DNA of 11,449 bases from an uncultured Oscillospiraceae bacterium. GTDB lineage: Bacteria > Bacillota > Clostridia > Oscillospirales > Oscillospiraceae. The notes beneath the pieces were generated by a model. The model was not told where the DNA came from, made no database searches, and saw only the letters and a list, made by a program, of their open reading frames with translations. Every line of letters starts with the position of its first letter. Positions within the stretch are counted from its first letter, which is position 1. Shown here in pieces: positions 1 through 6,539 of the stretch. The position numbers and the translations under genes are program-made. The stretch is from the NCBI GenBank assembly GCA_905234575.1, contig CAJOIG010000042.1:1-11449 (forward strand), read 5' to 3'.

Positions 1-978
1 AAGGCACGCCGGGATGCAGACGAGGCACATGGTCCCGAGGCCGGCCTCCGGGAAGAAATGCATGAAGGGATAGATCACGACGAAATTGTTCAGGAACACC
101 GCGTAGCTCCGTCGGCCCAGCCAGCCGGACAGGCGATTGTCCAGCACCCGGCTGAACACGCTCCGCCCGCGGAACACGCTGATGACGAAGGCGAAAAACA
201 GCGGCACCATCAAAAAATCGGCCTTCCCGGAGGCCCGGAGCATGTAGAACTCGAAGGCGGCGAACACCGCCGTTTCCGTCAGCGTGGCCAGGACGCGCTC
301 GCCGGGCAGCTCCTCCTCCCCCAGCCACTCGCACGCGCGATAGGCGAGACAGCCCACGGTGATGTCCGCCAGCGCCCGCAGAAAGCCCAGGTTCGGGGCG
401 TACCGGGTGAAGTGGATGGTCACGGCCAGGCTCTCCGCCCGGTCGAAGATCGTGCCGTAGCACACCACAAGCAGCACCGGCGCGATGACCCGCACGAAGG
501 TCTCCTCGCAGCGCAGGAGAAGGTAATATATAATGTAGGACGCGAACACCAGCGCGCTGAGATACCAGCAGACGATGTTGATGTACTCTCCCCGCAGGAA
601 GCCGAAGATGTTGACGAGGAGCAGCTCCTGCCAGCCGATGGTGAGGCACTCGATGGGCCAGACCTTTTTCGTCACGAGCAGGCCGATGGCCGCCACCAGC
701 GCCCAGGACAGCAGATGCTGCGGGTACAGCCGGCGCAGGCGCTCGCGCATATACCGGAACGCGGCCCTGGCGGGTTCCCGGCGCTCGGCCTCCCCCGCGT
801 GGCGGCGGACATAGGAGAGCATGAGATACCCGCTCAGGATGAAGAAAAACTCCACGAAAAGGTAGCACCCGGCAAACAGCTCCCCGTCCGGGAAGGCCGC
901 CCAGTGGAAGTGGTAGCAGAGGATCAGGATCGCCGCAGCAAAGCGATAGAACTCGATCGCCCGGTTTTTTCCCGTCAC
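1..978 (-). CDS. Membrane acyltransferase, acyltransferase-3 family (C-terminus outside window)
   Basis: Integral membrane O-acyltransferase of the OafA/YrhL type (Acyl_transf_3), a family that moves acetyl or other acyl groups onto sugars, polysaccharides or lipids; the acceptor cannot be told from sequence. The first 326 codons are present and the gene runs off the left edge. Seen: an N-terminal hydrophobic segment with the family Arg and His (Arg12 and His23 in YRFAAAILILCYHFHW), the hallmark FFFILSGY at about 44-51, the basic loop RERLRRLYPQH, and several further hydrophobic segments such as YIIYYLLL and TAVFAAFEFYM. The GTG start at 978 overlaps the TGA of the phosphorylase gene by four bases (GTGA), and an AGGAGG at 986-991 lies 7 bases upstream, so translation is probably coupled to that gene. 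Family assignment is firm; substrate is unknown. Confidence 0.88.
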   Translation of the reverse strand, partial: MTGKNRAIEFYRFAAAILILCYHFHWAAFPDGELFAGCYLFVEFFFILSGYLMLSYVRRHAGEAERREPARAAFRYMRERLRRLYPQHLLSWALVAAIGLLVTKKVWPIECLTIGWQELLLVNIFGFLRGEYINIVCWYLSALVFASYIIYYLLLRCEETFVRVIAPVLLVVCYGTIFDRAESLAVTIHFTRYAPNLGFLRALADITVGCLAYRACEWLGEEELPGERVLATLTETAVFAAFEFYMLRASGKADFLMVPLFFAFVISVFRGRSVFSRVLDNRLSGWLGRRSYAVFLNNFVVIYPFMHFFPEAGLGTMCLVCIPACL

Positions 979-2297
979 GGACGCGCCTCCTCTCCGCGCA
1001 CGACACCCTTGATGAAGGGCGGCCGCTCCGCAGGCTCGTCGGACAAATCATAGCAGGACCGCAGCAAGGCCGCGGCCTTCGCGGCGTCCTCCTCCGAGCG
1101 GGCGTGGATCGTGCCGAGGCTCTCCCCCGTTTCCACCCGGTCGCCGACCTTCTTATGCAGGACCACGCCGACGGACAGGTCAATGGCGTCGTCCTTTGCC
1201 GCCCGGCCGCCGCCGAGGTGCATACTGACAAGGCCAACGCCGTGGGCGTCCATGCGGCGGACATACCCGGCCCGGAGGCTCGATGCCTCGACAACGACCG
1301 GCGCCCGGGGCAGGAGACGGTCGTCGTCCACCGCGGCGGGATCGCCGCCCTGAGCCTCGACGAAGCGCCGGAAGCAGCGCAGAGCGGAGCCGTCCTCGAT
1401 GGTACGGGACAGCATGGCGCGGGCCTCATCCTCCTCCCGGGCGACCCCGGCGGAGAGCAGAAGCTCCGTGCCCAGCGCGAGGCAGAGGTCCATGAGGTCC
1501 CCCTTGTATTCCCCGCGCAGGGCGGCCAGGGCCTCCCGGACCTCCAGGGCGTTGCCGACGGCGTGGCCCAGGGGCTCGTCCATATCCGTCACGACGCAGC
1601 TCACGCGCTTGCCCGCCCGGCGGCCCACGTCCGCCATGGAGCGCGCCAGCTCGAAGGCGGCCTCCTCCGTCTCCATGAAGGCGCCGGAGCCGGTCTTGAC
1701 GTCCAGCACGATGACATCCGCGCCGGAGGCGAGCTTCTTCGACATGATGCTGCCGACGATGAGCGGCCGGGAGGCGACGGTGGCGGTCACGTCACGGAGG
1801 GCATAGAGCTTTTTGTCCGCCGGGCAGATCTCGCCGGTCTGTCCGGCGATGGCGAAGCCGTTGTCCCGCACGGACTGCAGGAACACCTCCCGGGGCAGGG
1901 CGGTGGAGAAGCCCGGAAAGCTCTCGAGCTTGTCGATGGTGCCGCCGGTGTGGCCGAGGCCGCGCCCGGAGAGCTTCGCCATCCGCAGACCGCAGGCTGC
2001 CGCCATGGGGCAGAGGACGAGGCTCGTCTTGTCGCCGACGCCGCCGGTGGAGTGCTTGTCCGCCTTGACGCCGGGGATGGACGAGAGGTCCACCCGCTCG
2101 CCGGAGTCCAGCATCGCCATGGTGAGGTCGTAGGTCTCCCGGGCGGTCATGTCCCGGAAGCAGATCGCCATGCACATGGCGCTCATCTGGTAATCCGGGA
2201 TCGCGCCCCGGGTGAAGCCGTCGATCATCCAGCGGATCTCCTCGGTCGTGAGCTCTCCGCCGCCGCGCTTTTTGTCGATCAGGTCCACCATCCGCAT
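975..2297 (-). CDS. pdp: Pyrimidine-nucleoside phosphorylase
   Basis: Phosphorolysis of uridine, thymidine and deoxyuridine to the free base plus (deoxy)ribose-1-phosphate in the cytoplasm; pyrimidine salvage (EC 2.4.2.2). The 440-aa length is normal for the family. Seen: the phosphate/nucleoside-binding stretch KADKHSTGGVGDKTS at 78-92 (His82), and the family signature running from Ser110 to Glu125 (SGRGLGHTGGTIDKLE). Lys108 just before it is, as I recall, the residue typical of the broad-specificity Firmicute enzyme, where strict thymidine phosphorylases such as E. coli DeoA have Met; this favours pdp over deoA. The MRMVDLI start is typical and is preceded by GAGGGAGGG about 8 bases upstream. 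It has its own promoter and is followed, with a 4-base overlap, by an acyltransferase gene rather than the more usual deoC, cdd or deoB neighbours. Confidence 0.95.
   Translation of the reverse strand: MRMVDLIDKKRGGGELTTEEIRWMIDGFTRGAIPDYQMSAMCMAICFRDMTARETYDLTMAMLDSGERVDLSSIPGVKADKHSTGGVGDKTSLVLCPMAAACGLRMAKLSGRGLGHTGGTIDKLESFPGFSTALPREVFLQSVRDNGFAIAGQTGEICPADKKLYALRDVTATVASRPLIVGSIMSKKLASGADVIVLDVKTGSGAFMETEEAAFELARSMADVGRRAGKRVSCVVTDMDEPLGHAVGNALEVREALAALRGEYKGDLMDLCLALGTELLLSAGVAREEDEARAMLSRTIEDGSALRCFRRFVEAQGGDPAAVDDDRLLPRAPVVVEASSLRAGYVRRMDAHGVGLVSMHLGGGRAAKDDAIDLSVGVVLHKKVGDRVETGESLGTIHARSEEDAAKAAALLRSCYDLSDEPAERPPFIKGVVRGEEARP
986..991 (-). promoter_or_regulatory. Ribosome binding site fixing the GTG start of the acyltransferase
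   Basis: A perfect AGGAGG on the minus strand lies inside the 3' end of the pyrimidine-nucleoside phosphorylase gene, 7 bases before a GTG at 978-976. It decides the start, since no ATG is well placed and the GTG overlaps the upstream stop codon. Confidence 0.75.
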
Positions 2298-2352
2298 GAC
2301 GCAGGCCCTCCCTCACGCATTTCCGCAAAAAACTGGATTTGCTTCAAATAAA

Positions 2353-2381
2353 ATTATAGCACATCCCGGCCGATCCGTCTA
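2353..2381 (-). promoter_or_regulatory. Sigma-A-type promoter for pdp
   Basis: On the minus strand a perfect -10 TATAAT (2358-2353) is preceded by TGC, making an extended -10, and by a -35-like TAGACG (2381-2376, 4 of 6 matches to TTGACA) at the standard 17-base spacing. The predicted start near 2346 gives a leader of about 50 bases. The -35 box overlaps the TAG stop codon of the upstream 111-aa gene, so pdp and the acyltransferase can be transcribed apart from the alr-mazF group. Confidence 0.7.
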
Positions 2382-2714
2382 GAAATAATGGGGGCGTCCC
2401 CCGTGCCAGAGGACATGGCGGGGCCGGTCCTCCGGCGGGAACGGCTCCGAACCCTCCCGCCGGGGCTTTTCCGCCGCATAGGCGGGCGTCTCCGGGAGCG
2501 TCCGGGCCTCCGCCGCCGTCAGCCGCCGGAAAAGGCGCATCCTTGCCCCCTCCGGGACCGGCACCCCGCAGTAGAACGCTCTCTCGCCGTACAGCGTCAG
2601 CCGCACCACCCGGCCAACGTCCGGCAGGCGCGCGTCGAGCTCCGTCCAGGGACCGCGGCGCTCCAGCGTCAGCGTCCCGACCGGCTTGTCGTCGATGTAC
2701 ACGGGAACCTGCAT
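2379..2714 (-). CDS. Uncharacterised 111-aa protein downstream of mazF
   Basis: I do not recognise a named family. The first 65 or so residues look beta-rich, beginning with PVYIDDKPVGTLTLER and continuing with RVVRLTLYGERAFYCGVPVPEG, with an RLFRRLTAAEARTLPE segment at about 79-94. The last third is rich in proline, arginine and glutamate and ends in aromatic PHYF. No signal peptide or membrane segment is seen, so it is probably cytoplasmic. The ATG start has a strong GGAGGGAGG 9 bases upstream, but that site lies in one arm of a long hairpin. The gene follows mazF by 49 bases in the same direction. It does not resemble a MazE antitoxin: it is rather basic and has no visible AbrB-type or ribbon-helix-helix DNA-binding start. 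A link to MazF cannot be excluded on position alone. Confidence 0.75.
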   Translation of the reverse strand: MQVPVYIDDKPVGTLTLERRGPWTELDARLPDVGRVVRLTLYGERAFYCGVPVPEGARMRLFRRLTAAEARTLPETPAYAAEKPRREGSEPFPPEDRPRHVLWHGGRPHYF

Positions 2715-2720
2715 AGAAAA

Positions 2721-2759
2721 CGACCTCCCTCCACGCTATCAGCGTATGAAGGGAGGTCG
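2721..2759 (-). promoter_or_regulatory. Hairpin between mazF and the 111-aa gene, burying the latter's ribosome binding site
   Basis: A perfect 10-base inverted repeat pairs 2721-2730 with 2750-2759, and inside it a 5-base repeat pairs 2733-2737 (ACGCT) with 2741-2745 (AGCGT) around a 3-base loop. Read on the minus strand the mRNA would be CGACCTCCCT, inner stem, AGGGAGGTCG, then TTTTCT. The AGGGAGG in the 3' arm is the Shine-Dalgarno site of the 111-aa gene. The GC-rich stem plus four T's resembles an intrinsic terminator for mazF; equally it could be a translational block on the next gene. Confidence 0.65.
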
Positions 2760-2763
2760 GGGT

Positions 2764-3123
2764 TTACGACAGAGAGCCCAGGCCGAAGCTCACGGCGATG
2801 GCGCCGTCCACCCGGTCCATGGTGGGACCGTCCAGGCGGCCCATCCGCTCCCGCAGGCGGGATTTGTCCAGGGTGCGGATCTGCTCGAGCAGGATGACGC
2901 TGTCCCGGGTCAGGCCGCTCTCCGGCGCGGGGATCTCGATGTGGGTCGGCAGCCTTGCCTTGCCCACCTGGGAGGTGATGGCCGCGGCGATCACCGTGGG
3001 GCTGTGGCGGTTGCCGGTGTCGTTCTGTACGATGAGGACAGGGCGCAGTCCCCCCTGCTCCGAGCCCACCACGGGACTCAGGTCGGCGTAAAAAATGTCG
3101 CCCCGCCGCACGGGATGTGTCAT
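2764..3123 (-). CDS. mazF: MazF/EndoA-type mRNA interferase toxin
   Basis: Ribosome-independent, sequence-specific endoribonuclease of the PemK/MazF (NdoA/EndoA) family; the Bacillus subtilis enzyme cuts at UACAU. The 119 aa match the usual length. Seen: RRGDIFYADLSPVVGSEQGG at 6-25, RPVLIVQND at 27-35, AAAITSQ and LPTHIEIPA, and the C-terminal SVILLEQIRTLDKSRL. Arg27 and Thr50 sit where the catalytic Arg25 and Thr48 of the Bacillus enzyme lie, so the toxin looks intact. It lies 88 bases downstream of alr, as ndoA follows alrA in Bacillus, but the antitoxin gene (ndoAI) that separates them there is absent. A TAG stop lies ten codons upstream in frame, so the ATG at 3123 is the natural start; its Shine-Dalgarno is poor (GCGGTG at best), suggesting low expression. 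Identity is secure; specificity is inferred. Confidence 0.95.
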   Translation of the reverse strand: MTHPVRRGDIFYADLSPVVGSEQGGLRPVLIVQNDTGNRHSPTVIAAAITSQVGKARLPTHIEIPAPESGLTRDSVILLEQIRTLDKSRLRERMGRLDGPTMDRVDGAIAVSFGLGSLS

Positions 3124-3143
3124 GAGGAAGCACCGCTTTCGTA

Positions 3144-3191
3144 GGAGAATCTACCCGAACCATTCTATGTACGGGTACACGGTTATTCTCC
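3144..3191 (-). promoter_or_regulatory. Hairpin in the alr-mazF intergenic region with UACAU in its loop
   Basis: Two nested inverted repeats are visible: 3144-3150 (GGAGAAT) with 3185-3191 (ATTCTCC), and 3152-3157 (TACCCG) with 3172-3177 (CGGGTA). On the minus-strand mRNA the 14-base apical loop (3171-3158) starts with UACAU, the pentamer cut by Bacillus MazF. The same stretch holds the palindrome TGTAC-GG-GTACA (3168-3179). No T-tract follows, so it is unlikely to be a terminator. Its function is unknown; it could be an RNA-processing or control element ahead of mazF. Confidence 0.45.
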
Positions 3192-3211
3192 CACGATCGG
3201 CGCGTTTTTAT

Positions 3212-4333
3212 TCAGTCCACATACACCCGCGGGACGCGGGGGGATACGGCGCAGGTCAGCTCGTAGTGGATGGTGCCGGCCCAGTCCGCCACGTCGTCGA
3301 TGGGCATGTTCCGGCCGAAGATCTCCACCTCGTCCCCGGGCTTCACGCCGAGGCCCGTGACATCCGCCATGCACATATCCATGCAGATGCGGCCCACCTG
3401 GGGCGCGACATGCCCGTTCACCAGGACGCGCAGCTTGTTCGACAGCGTCCGGTGCAGGCCGTCCGCGTAGCCGATGGGCAGGACCGCCAGCTCCGACGGG
3501 CGTTCCACGGTGAAGGTCCGGCCGTAGCTGATGGTGTCGCCGGGCTCGTGGCGTTCGATGTACGCCACCCGGGTCTTGAGGGTCATGGCGGGGATGAGCT
3601 CGAAGCGCTCCCGGTCCGGGCCGGGATACATGCCGTACAGCGACACGCCGGGACGGACCATGTCCATGTACGCCTCCGGGAAGGAGGCCATGGCGCCGGA
3701 GTTCGTGCAGTGCTTGATGGCAAAGGTATGGCCCGAGCGGGTCTCGATGGCCTCCACCGCCCGGCGGAAGCGCGAAAGCTGCTCCAGGGTGAAGTCCCGC
3801 ACGCCTACGTCCGCGTCGGAGACGCAGAAATGGGTGAACACGCCCTCGGCGTACAGGCCGGGCAGGCGCACCGCCGTGGCCGCCGGAAGAGCCTTCCAGT
3901 CCCCGAAGACGCGGAAGCCCGTGCGGCCCATGCCGGTCTCGAGCTTCAGATGGACCGTCAGGGTCTTCCCCGTGCCCTGCAGAGCCTCGCTGAGAGCGGC
4001 GGCGTAGTCCAGGCTGCCCACGGCCTGGGTGATGCGAAGCTCCGCGAGCTCCGGCGCGTATTCCGCCGGGGTGTAGCCCAGGATGAGGATGGGCAGGCCG
4101 ACCCCCGCCGCCCGCAGCGTCCGGGCCTCGTCGAGGCAGGCGACGGCGAGATAGTCGCAGCCGATGGCCTCCAGGCGCTTCGACACCGGGATCGCGCCGT
4201 GCCCGTAGGAATCCGCCTTCACCACGCCGAGGAACTTGCACCCCTCCGGCAGGCAGACCCGCATGACGCGGTAGTTGTGCTCGATGGCGGAAAGGCTCAC
4301 CTCCGCCCAGGTGCGCTTCGTCTGATCGTTCAT
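3212..4333 (-). CDS. alr: Alanine racemase
   Basis: PLP-dependent interconversion of L- and D-alanine (EC 5.1.1.1), supplying D-Ala for peptidoglycan; cytoplasmic, usually a homodimer. 373 aa, normal for the family. Seen: PLP-binding Lys39 in VVKADSYGHG, KLETGMGRTG at about 130-139, HCTNSGA at 208-214, RPGVSLYG at 227-234, the second catalytic base Tyr270 in ISYGRTF, GYADGLHR, and the C-terminal GRICMDMCMADVTG. The frame stays open upstream to 4495, but those 54 codons are low-complexity Arg/Ser/Pro overlapping the lipoprotein gene; the ATG at 4333 starts the conserved WAEVSLSAIEHNYR region and has AAAGGGA about 6 bases upstream, so I chose it. It follows the lipoprotein gene by 31 bases and precedes mazF, matching the Bacillus ydcC-alrA-ndoA order. 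Without other alr copies it would be essential, but that cannot be seen here. Confidence 0.97.
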   Translation of the reverse strand: MNDQTKRTWAEVSLSAIEHNYRVMRVCLPEGCKFLGVVKADSYGHGAIPVSKRLEAIGCDYLAVACLDEARTLRAAGVGLPILILGYTPAEYAPELAELRITQAVGSLDYAAALSEALQGTGKTLTVHLKLETGMGRTGFRVFGDWKALPAATAVRLPGLYAEGVFTHFCVSDADVGVRDFTLEQLSRFRRAVEAIETRSGHTFAIKHCTNSGAMASFPEAYMDMVRPGVSLYGMYPGPDRERFELIPAMTLKTRVAYIERHEPGDTISYGRTFTVERPSELAVLPIGYADGLHRTLSNKLRVLVNGHVAPQVGRICMDMCMADVTGLGVKPGDEVEIFGRNMPIDDVADWAGTIHYELTCAVSPRVPRVYVD

Positions 4334-4364
4334 ATCGTTCCCTTTCTCTTTGGTACAGCGCCGG

Positions 4365-4928
4365 TCAGCCCGGCGTGAGTTTCCAGTCCTGTATCGCGCA
4401 GGTGATGACCGCCCGCCCGTCGGAGGCGATCTCCGCCATGACGGGGACGTCGTTTTCGTCGAGCCAGACGGTGCAGCGGGAGCTCTCCCCCGCATACAGC
4501 CGCGCCGCGAGAAGGCCGTCCTCCTGCCAGATGAGTTCCGTGCCCCCGCCCGCCATGGCCTGCAAAACCACCGGCAGGGCCGACGCCGGAGTGAGGCCGT
4601 CGGCGTCCAGTTCGCCCATGCCGAGCATCACGCCGCCGTATTCCACCGTGGTCTCGCCCCAGCGGGCGCGGGCCGTCACGCCCGCCAGAAGCCGCGGCTC
4701 CACGACGGTGACGGCGGTCTCCCGCCCGTCATAGGACACATCGAGAACATAGGTCTCCGCCGTGCCGCCGAAGTCCGCCGTGAGGGACCCGCGGAAGGTG
4801 ACCGACGCCGCGCCAAGGACGGCCTCCCGAAAGGCGCCGAAGCGCCGCTCCAGCTTTGCCTCCCGCTCGCCGCAGCCAGCGAGGAGCAGAAGGGGTATCA
4901 TCAGTACGGAAAGAAACCGTTTCCGCAT
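4365..4928 (-). CDS. Putative lipoprotein, YdcC/LolA-like
   Basis: A 187-aa exported lipoprotein. Seen: a basic N-terminus (MRKR), a hydrophobic core at 5-16 (FLSVLMIPLLLL) and a lipobox LAGC with the acylated cysteine at 19, so the mature protein should sit on the outer face of the membrane. The mature part looks beta-rich, alternating short strands (VTFRGSLTADFG, YVLDVSYDGRET, VTVVEPRLLAGV, TTVEYGGVMLGM) with the segment LTPASALPVVLQAM, a pattern reminiscent of LolA/YdcC-like proteins that bind lipid. In Bacillus subtilis the LolA-like ydcC lies directly upstream of alr, exactly this position, which supports the assignment by synteny. It starts 18 bases after nnr with GGGAG about 5 bases before the ATG. 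The lipoprotein call is firm; the LolA-like fold is inference, and a general DUF lipoprotein is the alternative. Confidence 0.85.
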   Translation of the reverse strand: MRKRFLSVLMIPLLLLAGCGEREAKLERRFGAFREAVLGAASVTFRGSLTADFGGTAETYVLDVSYDGRETAVTVVEPRLLAGVTARARWGETTVEYGGVMLGMGELDADGLTPASALPVVLQAMAGGGTELIWQEDGLLAARLYAGESSRCTVWLDENDVPVMAEIASDGRAVITCAIQDWKLTPG

Positions 4929-4946
4929 ACCGACTCCCGTGATGAG

Positions 4947-6422
4947 TTATTCCGCGATCTCCAGCTCCGCCTGCGGCAGGCGGTCGATGATGTCCCCGGC
5001 GGTCATGCCGTATTCCCCGAAGCGCTCCGCCGCGAGGTCCCCGGCCCGGGCGTGGAGCCAGCAGGCTGTCACCACCGCCCGGCGGGAAGGTAACTGTCCC
5101 AGCAGCGCGCCGATGACGCCCGCCAGCACGTCCCCGCTGCCGCCCTTCGCCATGCCGGGATTGCCCGCGTCGATGACGTAGGCGCCGCCGTCCGGGAAGG
5201 CGCAGATCGTCCGGTGCCCCTTGAGGACCAGGGCGCAGCCGTGGTCGCGCGCATAGTCCCGGGCGTCGTTCAGCCGGTCAAGCACGGGCCGGCCCAGCAG
5301 CCGCCGGAACTCCCCCTCGTGGGGCGTCAGCACCGCCGCCGTCCCCTCGAGGACCGACGGGCCCTCGGCGATGGCCCAGAGAGCGTCCGCGTCCGCGACG
5401 ACGGGACCGCGGAACGCCCGCAGCACCCGCCGCGTCAGAGAAAGCGTCTCTTCGCTCCGGCCCATGCCGGGCCCGAGCACGCACACATGACAGCCGCCCA
5501 TGCGCTCGCGGAGGGATTCCTCCGTCCGGGGAAAGGGCATGGCCTCGTCGTTTTTTACCGCGGTTATCTCATATATATCCGACGGGACACCGAGATATAC
5601 CAGTCCCGCGCCCGCCCGGACCGCCGCCCGGGCGCAGAGGCTCGGCGCGCCGGTATAGCCCATGCTGCCGCCGAGGATCAGGAGCTTGCCATGGTCGCCC
5701 TTGTGGCTCAGGCGCTTCCGCCGGGGCAGGCGAAGGTCCTCCCCGTGGATGGCGTAGACCCCGCAGCCGCTCCCCTCCGCCAGGGTCCGGGGGATGCCGA
5801 TGTCCGCCACGCGGACCTCCCCGCAGTACACGCAGCCGGGCTCCACGAAATGCCCGGGCTTTCCGCGGGTGAAGGTCACGGTGACGGCCGCCTCCGCCGC
5901 CTCGCCGAAGATGCGCCCGGTGTCCGCCGAGACGCCGCTCGGGATGTCCGCCGCCACCGTCGGCGCCTTGGAGGCGTTCATAAGCCGCACCGCCGCAAGC
6001 GCGTCCCCGGTCAGGTCCCGGGACAGGCCCACGCCGAACACGGCGTCCACGATCACCCCCGCCTCCGCCGTGAACGCGGCGATGGAGGCGTCCTCCGGAC
6101 GGAAGGACTCCAGCGCGCCGCCCGCGTCCCGGAGCTTCTGCTCCATGGCACGGGTGTCGGGGGTCATTTTGCTCCGGTCGCCCACGAGAAAGGCCCGGAC
6201 CTCGACGCCGCGCTGCCGGAGCATCCGCGCCGCGGCCACGCCGTCGCCGCCGTTGTTACCCGGCCCGCAGAACACCGCCGCCCGGCGGTCCTCCCCGAGG
6301 AACTCCTCCGCCGCGGCGCAGACAAAGCCCGCCGCGGTCTCCATGAGGCGCAGCGAATCGACGCCGCCCTCGATGGCGGCGCGGTCCGCCGCCTTCATCC
6401 GCCTGCTGTCCGATAGCTCCAC
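4947..6422 (-). CDS. nnr: Bifunctional NAD(P)H-hydrate epimerase / ADP-dependent NAD(P)H-hydrate dehydratase
   Basis: Repairs NADH and NADPH damaged by hydration: the N-terminal YjeF/NnrE domain epimerises R- and S-hydrates, and the C-terminal ribokinase-like NnrD domain dehydrates the S form using ADP. At 491 aa it has the usual fused length. Seen: the epimerase motif GPGNNGGDG at 53-61 and IVDAVFGVGLSRDLTG; then the dehydratase part with HKGDHGKLLILGGSMGYTGA, VVADADALWAI, LTPHEGEFRRL, and GNPGMAKGGSGDVLAG at 420-435 with catalytic Asp431. The start is a GTG at 6422, chosen because GGGGGGAGG lies 7 bases upstream and the next ATG (codon 9) has no such site. It is the first gene of a leftward group. 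In many Bacillota acpS lies just upstream of this gene; here that place is taken by the divergent pheST promoter. Confidence 0.96.
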   Translation of the reverse strand: MELSDSRRMKAADRAAIEGGVDSLRLMETAAGFVCAAAEEFLGEDRRAAVFCGPGNNGGDGVAAARMLRQRGVEVRAFLVGDRSKMTPDTRAMEQKLRDAGGALESFRPEDASIAAFTAEAGVIVDAVFGVGLSRDLTGDALAAVRLMNASKAPTVAADIPSGVSADTGRIFGEAAEAAVTVTFTRGKPGHFVEPGCVYCGEVRVADIGIPRTLAEGSGCGVYAIHGEDLRLPRRKRLSHKGDHGKLLILGGSMGYTGAPSLCARAAVRAGAGLVYLGVPSDIYEITAVKNDEAMPFPRTEESLRERMGGCHVCVLGPGMGRSEETLSLTRRVLRAFRGPVVADADALWAIAEGPSVLEGTAAVLTPHEGEFRRLLGRPVLDRLNDARDYARDHGCALVLKGHRTICAFPDGGAYVIDAGNPGMAKGGSGDVLAGVIGALLGQLPSRRAVVTACWLHARAGDLAAERFGEYGMTAGDIIDRLPQAELEIAE

Positions 6423-6449
6423 GCTCTCGCCTCCCCCCGGTTTTCACCT

Positions 6450-6478
6450 ATTATAGTCCCTCCAAAAACCGCCGTCAA
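6450..6478 (-). promoter_or_regulatory. Sigma-A promoter for the nnr-lipoprotein-alr-mazF group
   Basis: On the minus strand TTGACG (6478-6473) and a perfect TATAAT (6455-6450) are separated by exactly 17 bases. The predicted start near 6443 gives a leader of about 20 bases carrying the GGGGGGAGG site before the GTG. It is among the strongest consensus matches in the window. Confidence 0.85.
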
Positions 6479-6510
6479 TCGAATTATGGCCGGAGTTTCG
6501 CGGATTTCTG

Positions 6511-6539
6511 TTGCTAAAAAGAAAGAATTGTGGTATAGA
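6511..6539 (+). promoter_or_regulatory. Probable promoter for pheST
   Basis: TTGCTA (6511-6516) and TATAGA (6534-6539) are 17 bases apart; each matches the consensus at 4 of 6 positions and TGG before the -10 makes it an extended -10. The predicted start near 6546 leaves a leader of about 53 bases, which has no room for the T-box often found before pheST in Bacillota. It faces away from the nnr promoter, the two -35 boxes being about 32 bases apart. Confidence 0.6.

Noticed and set aside
58..1053. A 331-aa plus-strand frame opposite the acyltransferase, and likewise 1104-2351 opposite pdp
   Set aside because: Their products are low-complexity His/Gln/Ala/Arg-rich sequences; the minus-strand products have clear family motifs.
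2379..2714. The 111-aa protein as the MazE antitoxin of mazF
   Set aside because: It is downstream rather than upstream, basic overall, and shows no DNA-binding N-terminus or acidic toxin-binding tail.
3162..3167. TAGAAT on the minus strand as a -10 box for mazF
   Set aside because: One mismatch from consensus, but no -35-like hexamer 16-18 bases upstream and no TGn extension.
4334..4495. An upstream extension of alr by 54 codons
   Set aside because: The extra residues are Arg/Ser/Pro-rich, overlap the lipoprotein gene and match no alanine racemase; the ATG at 4333 starts the conserved part and has a ribosome binding site.
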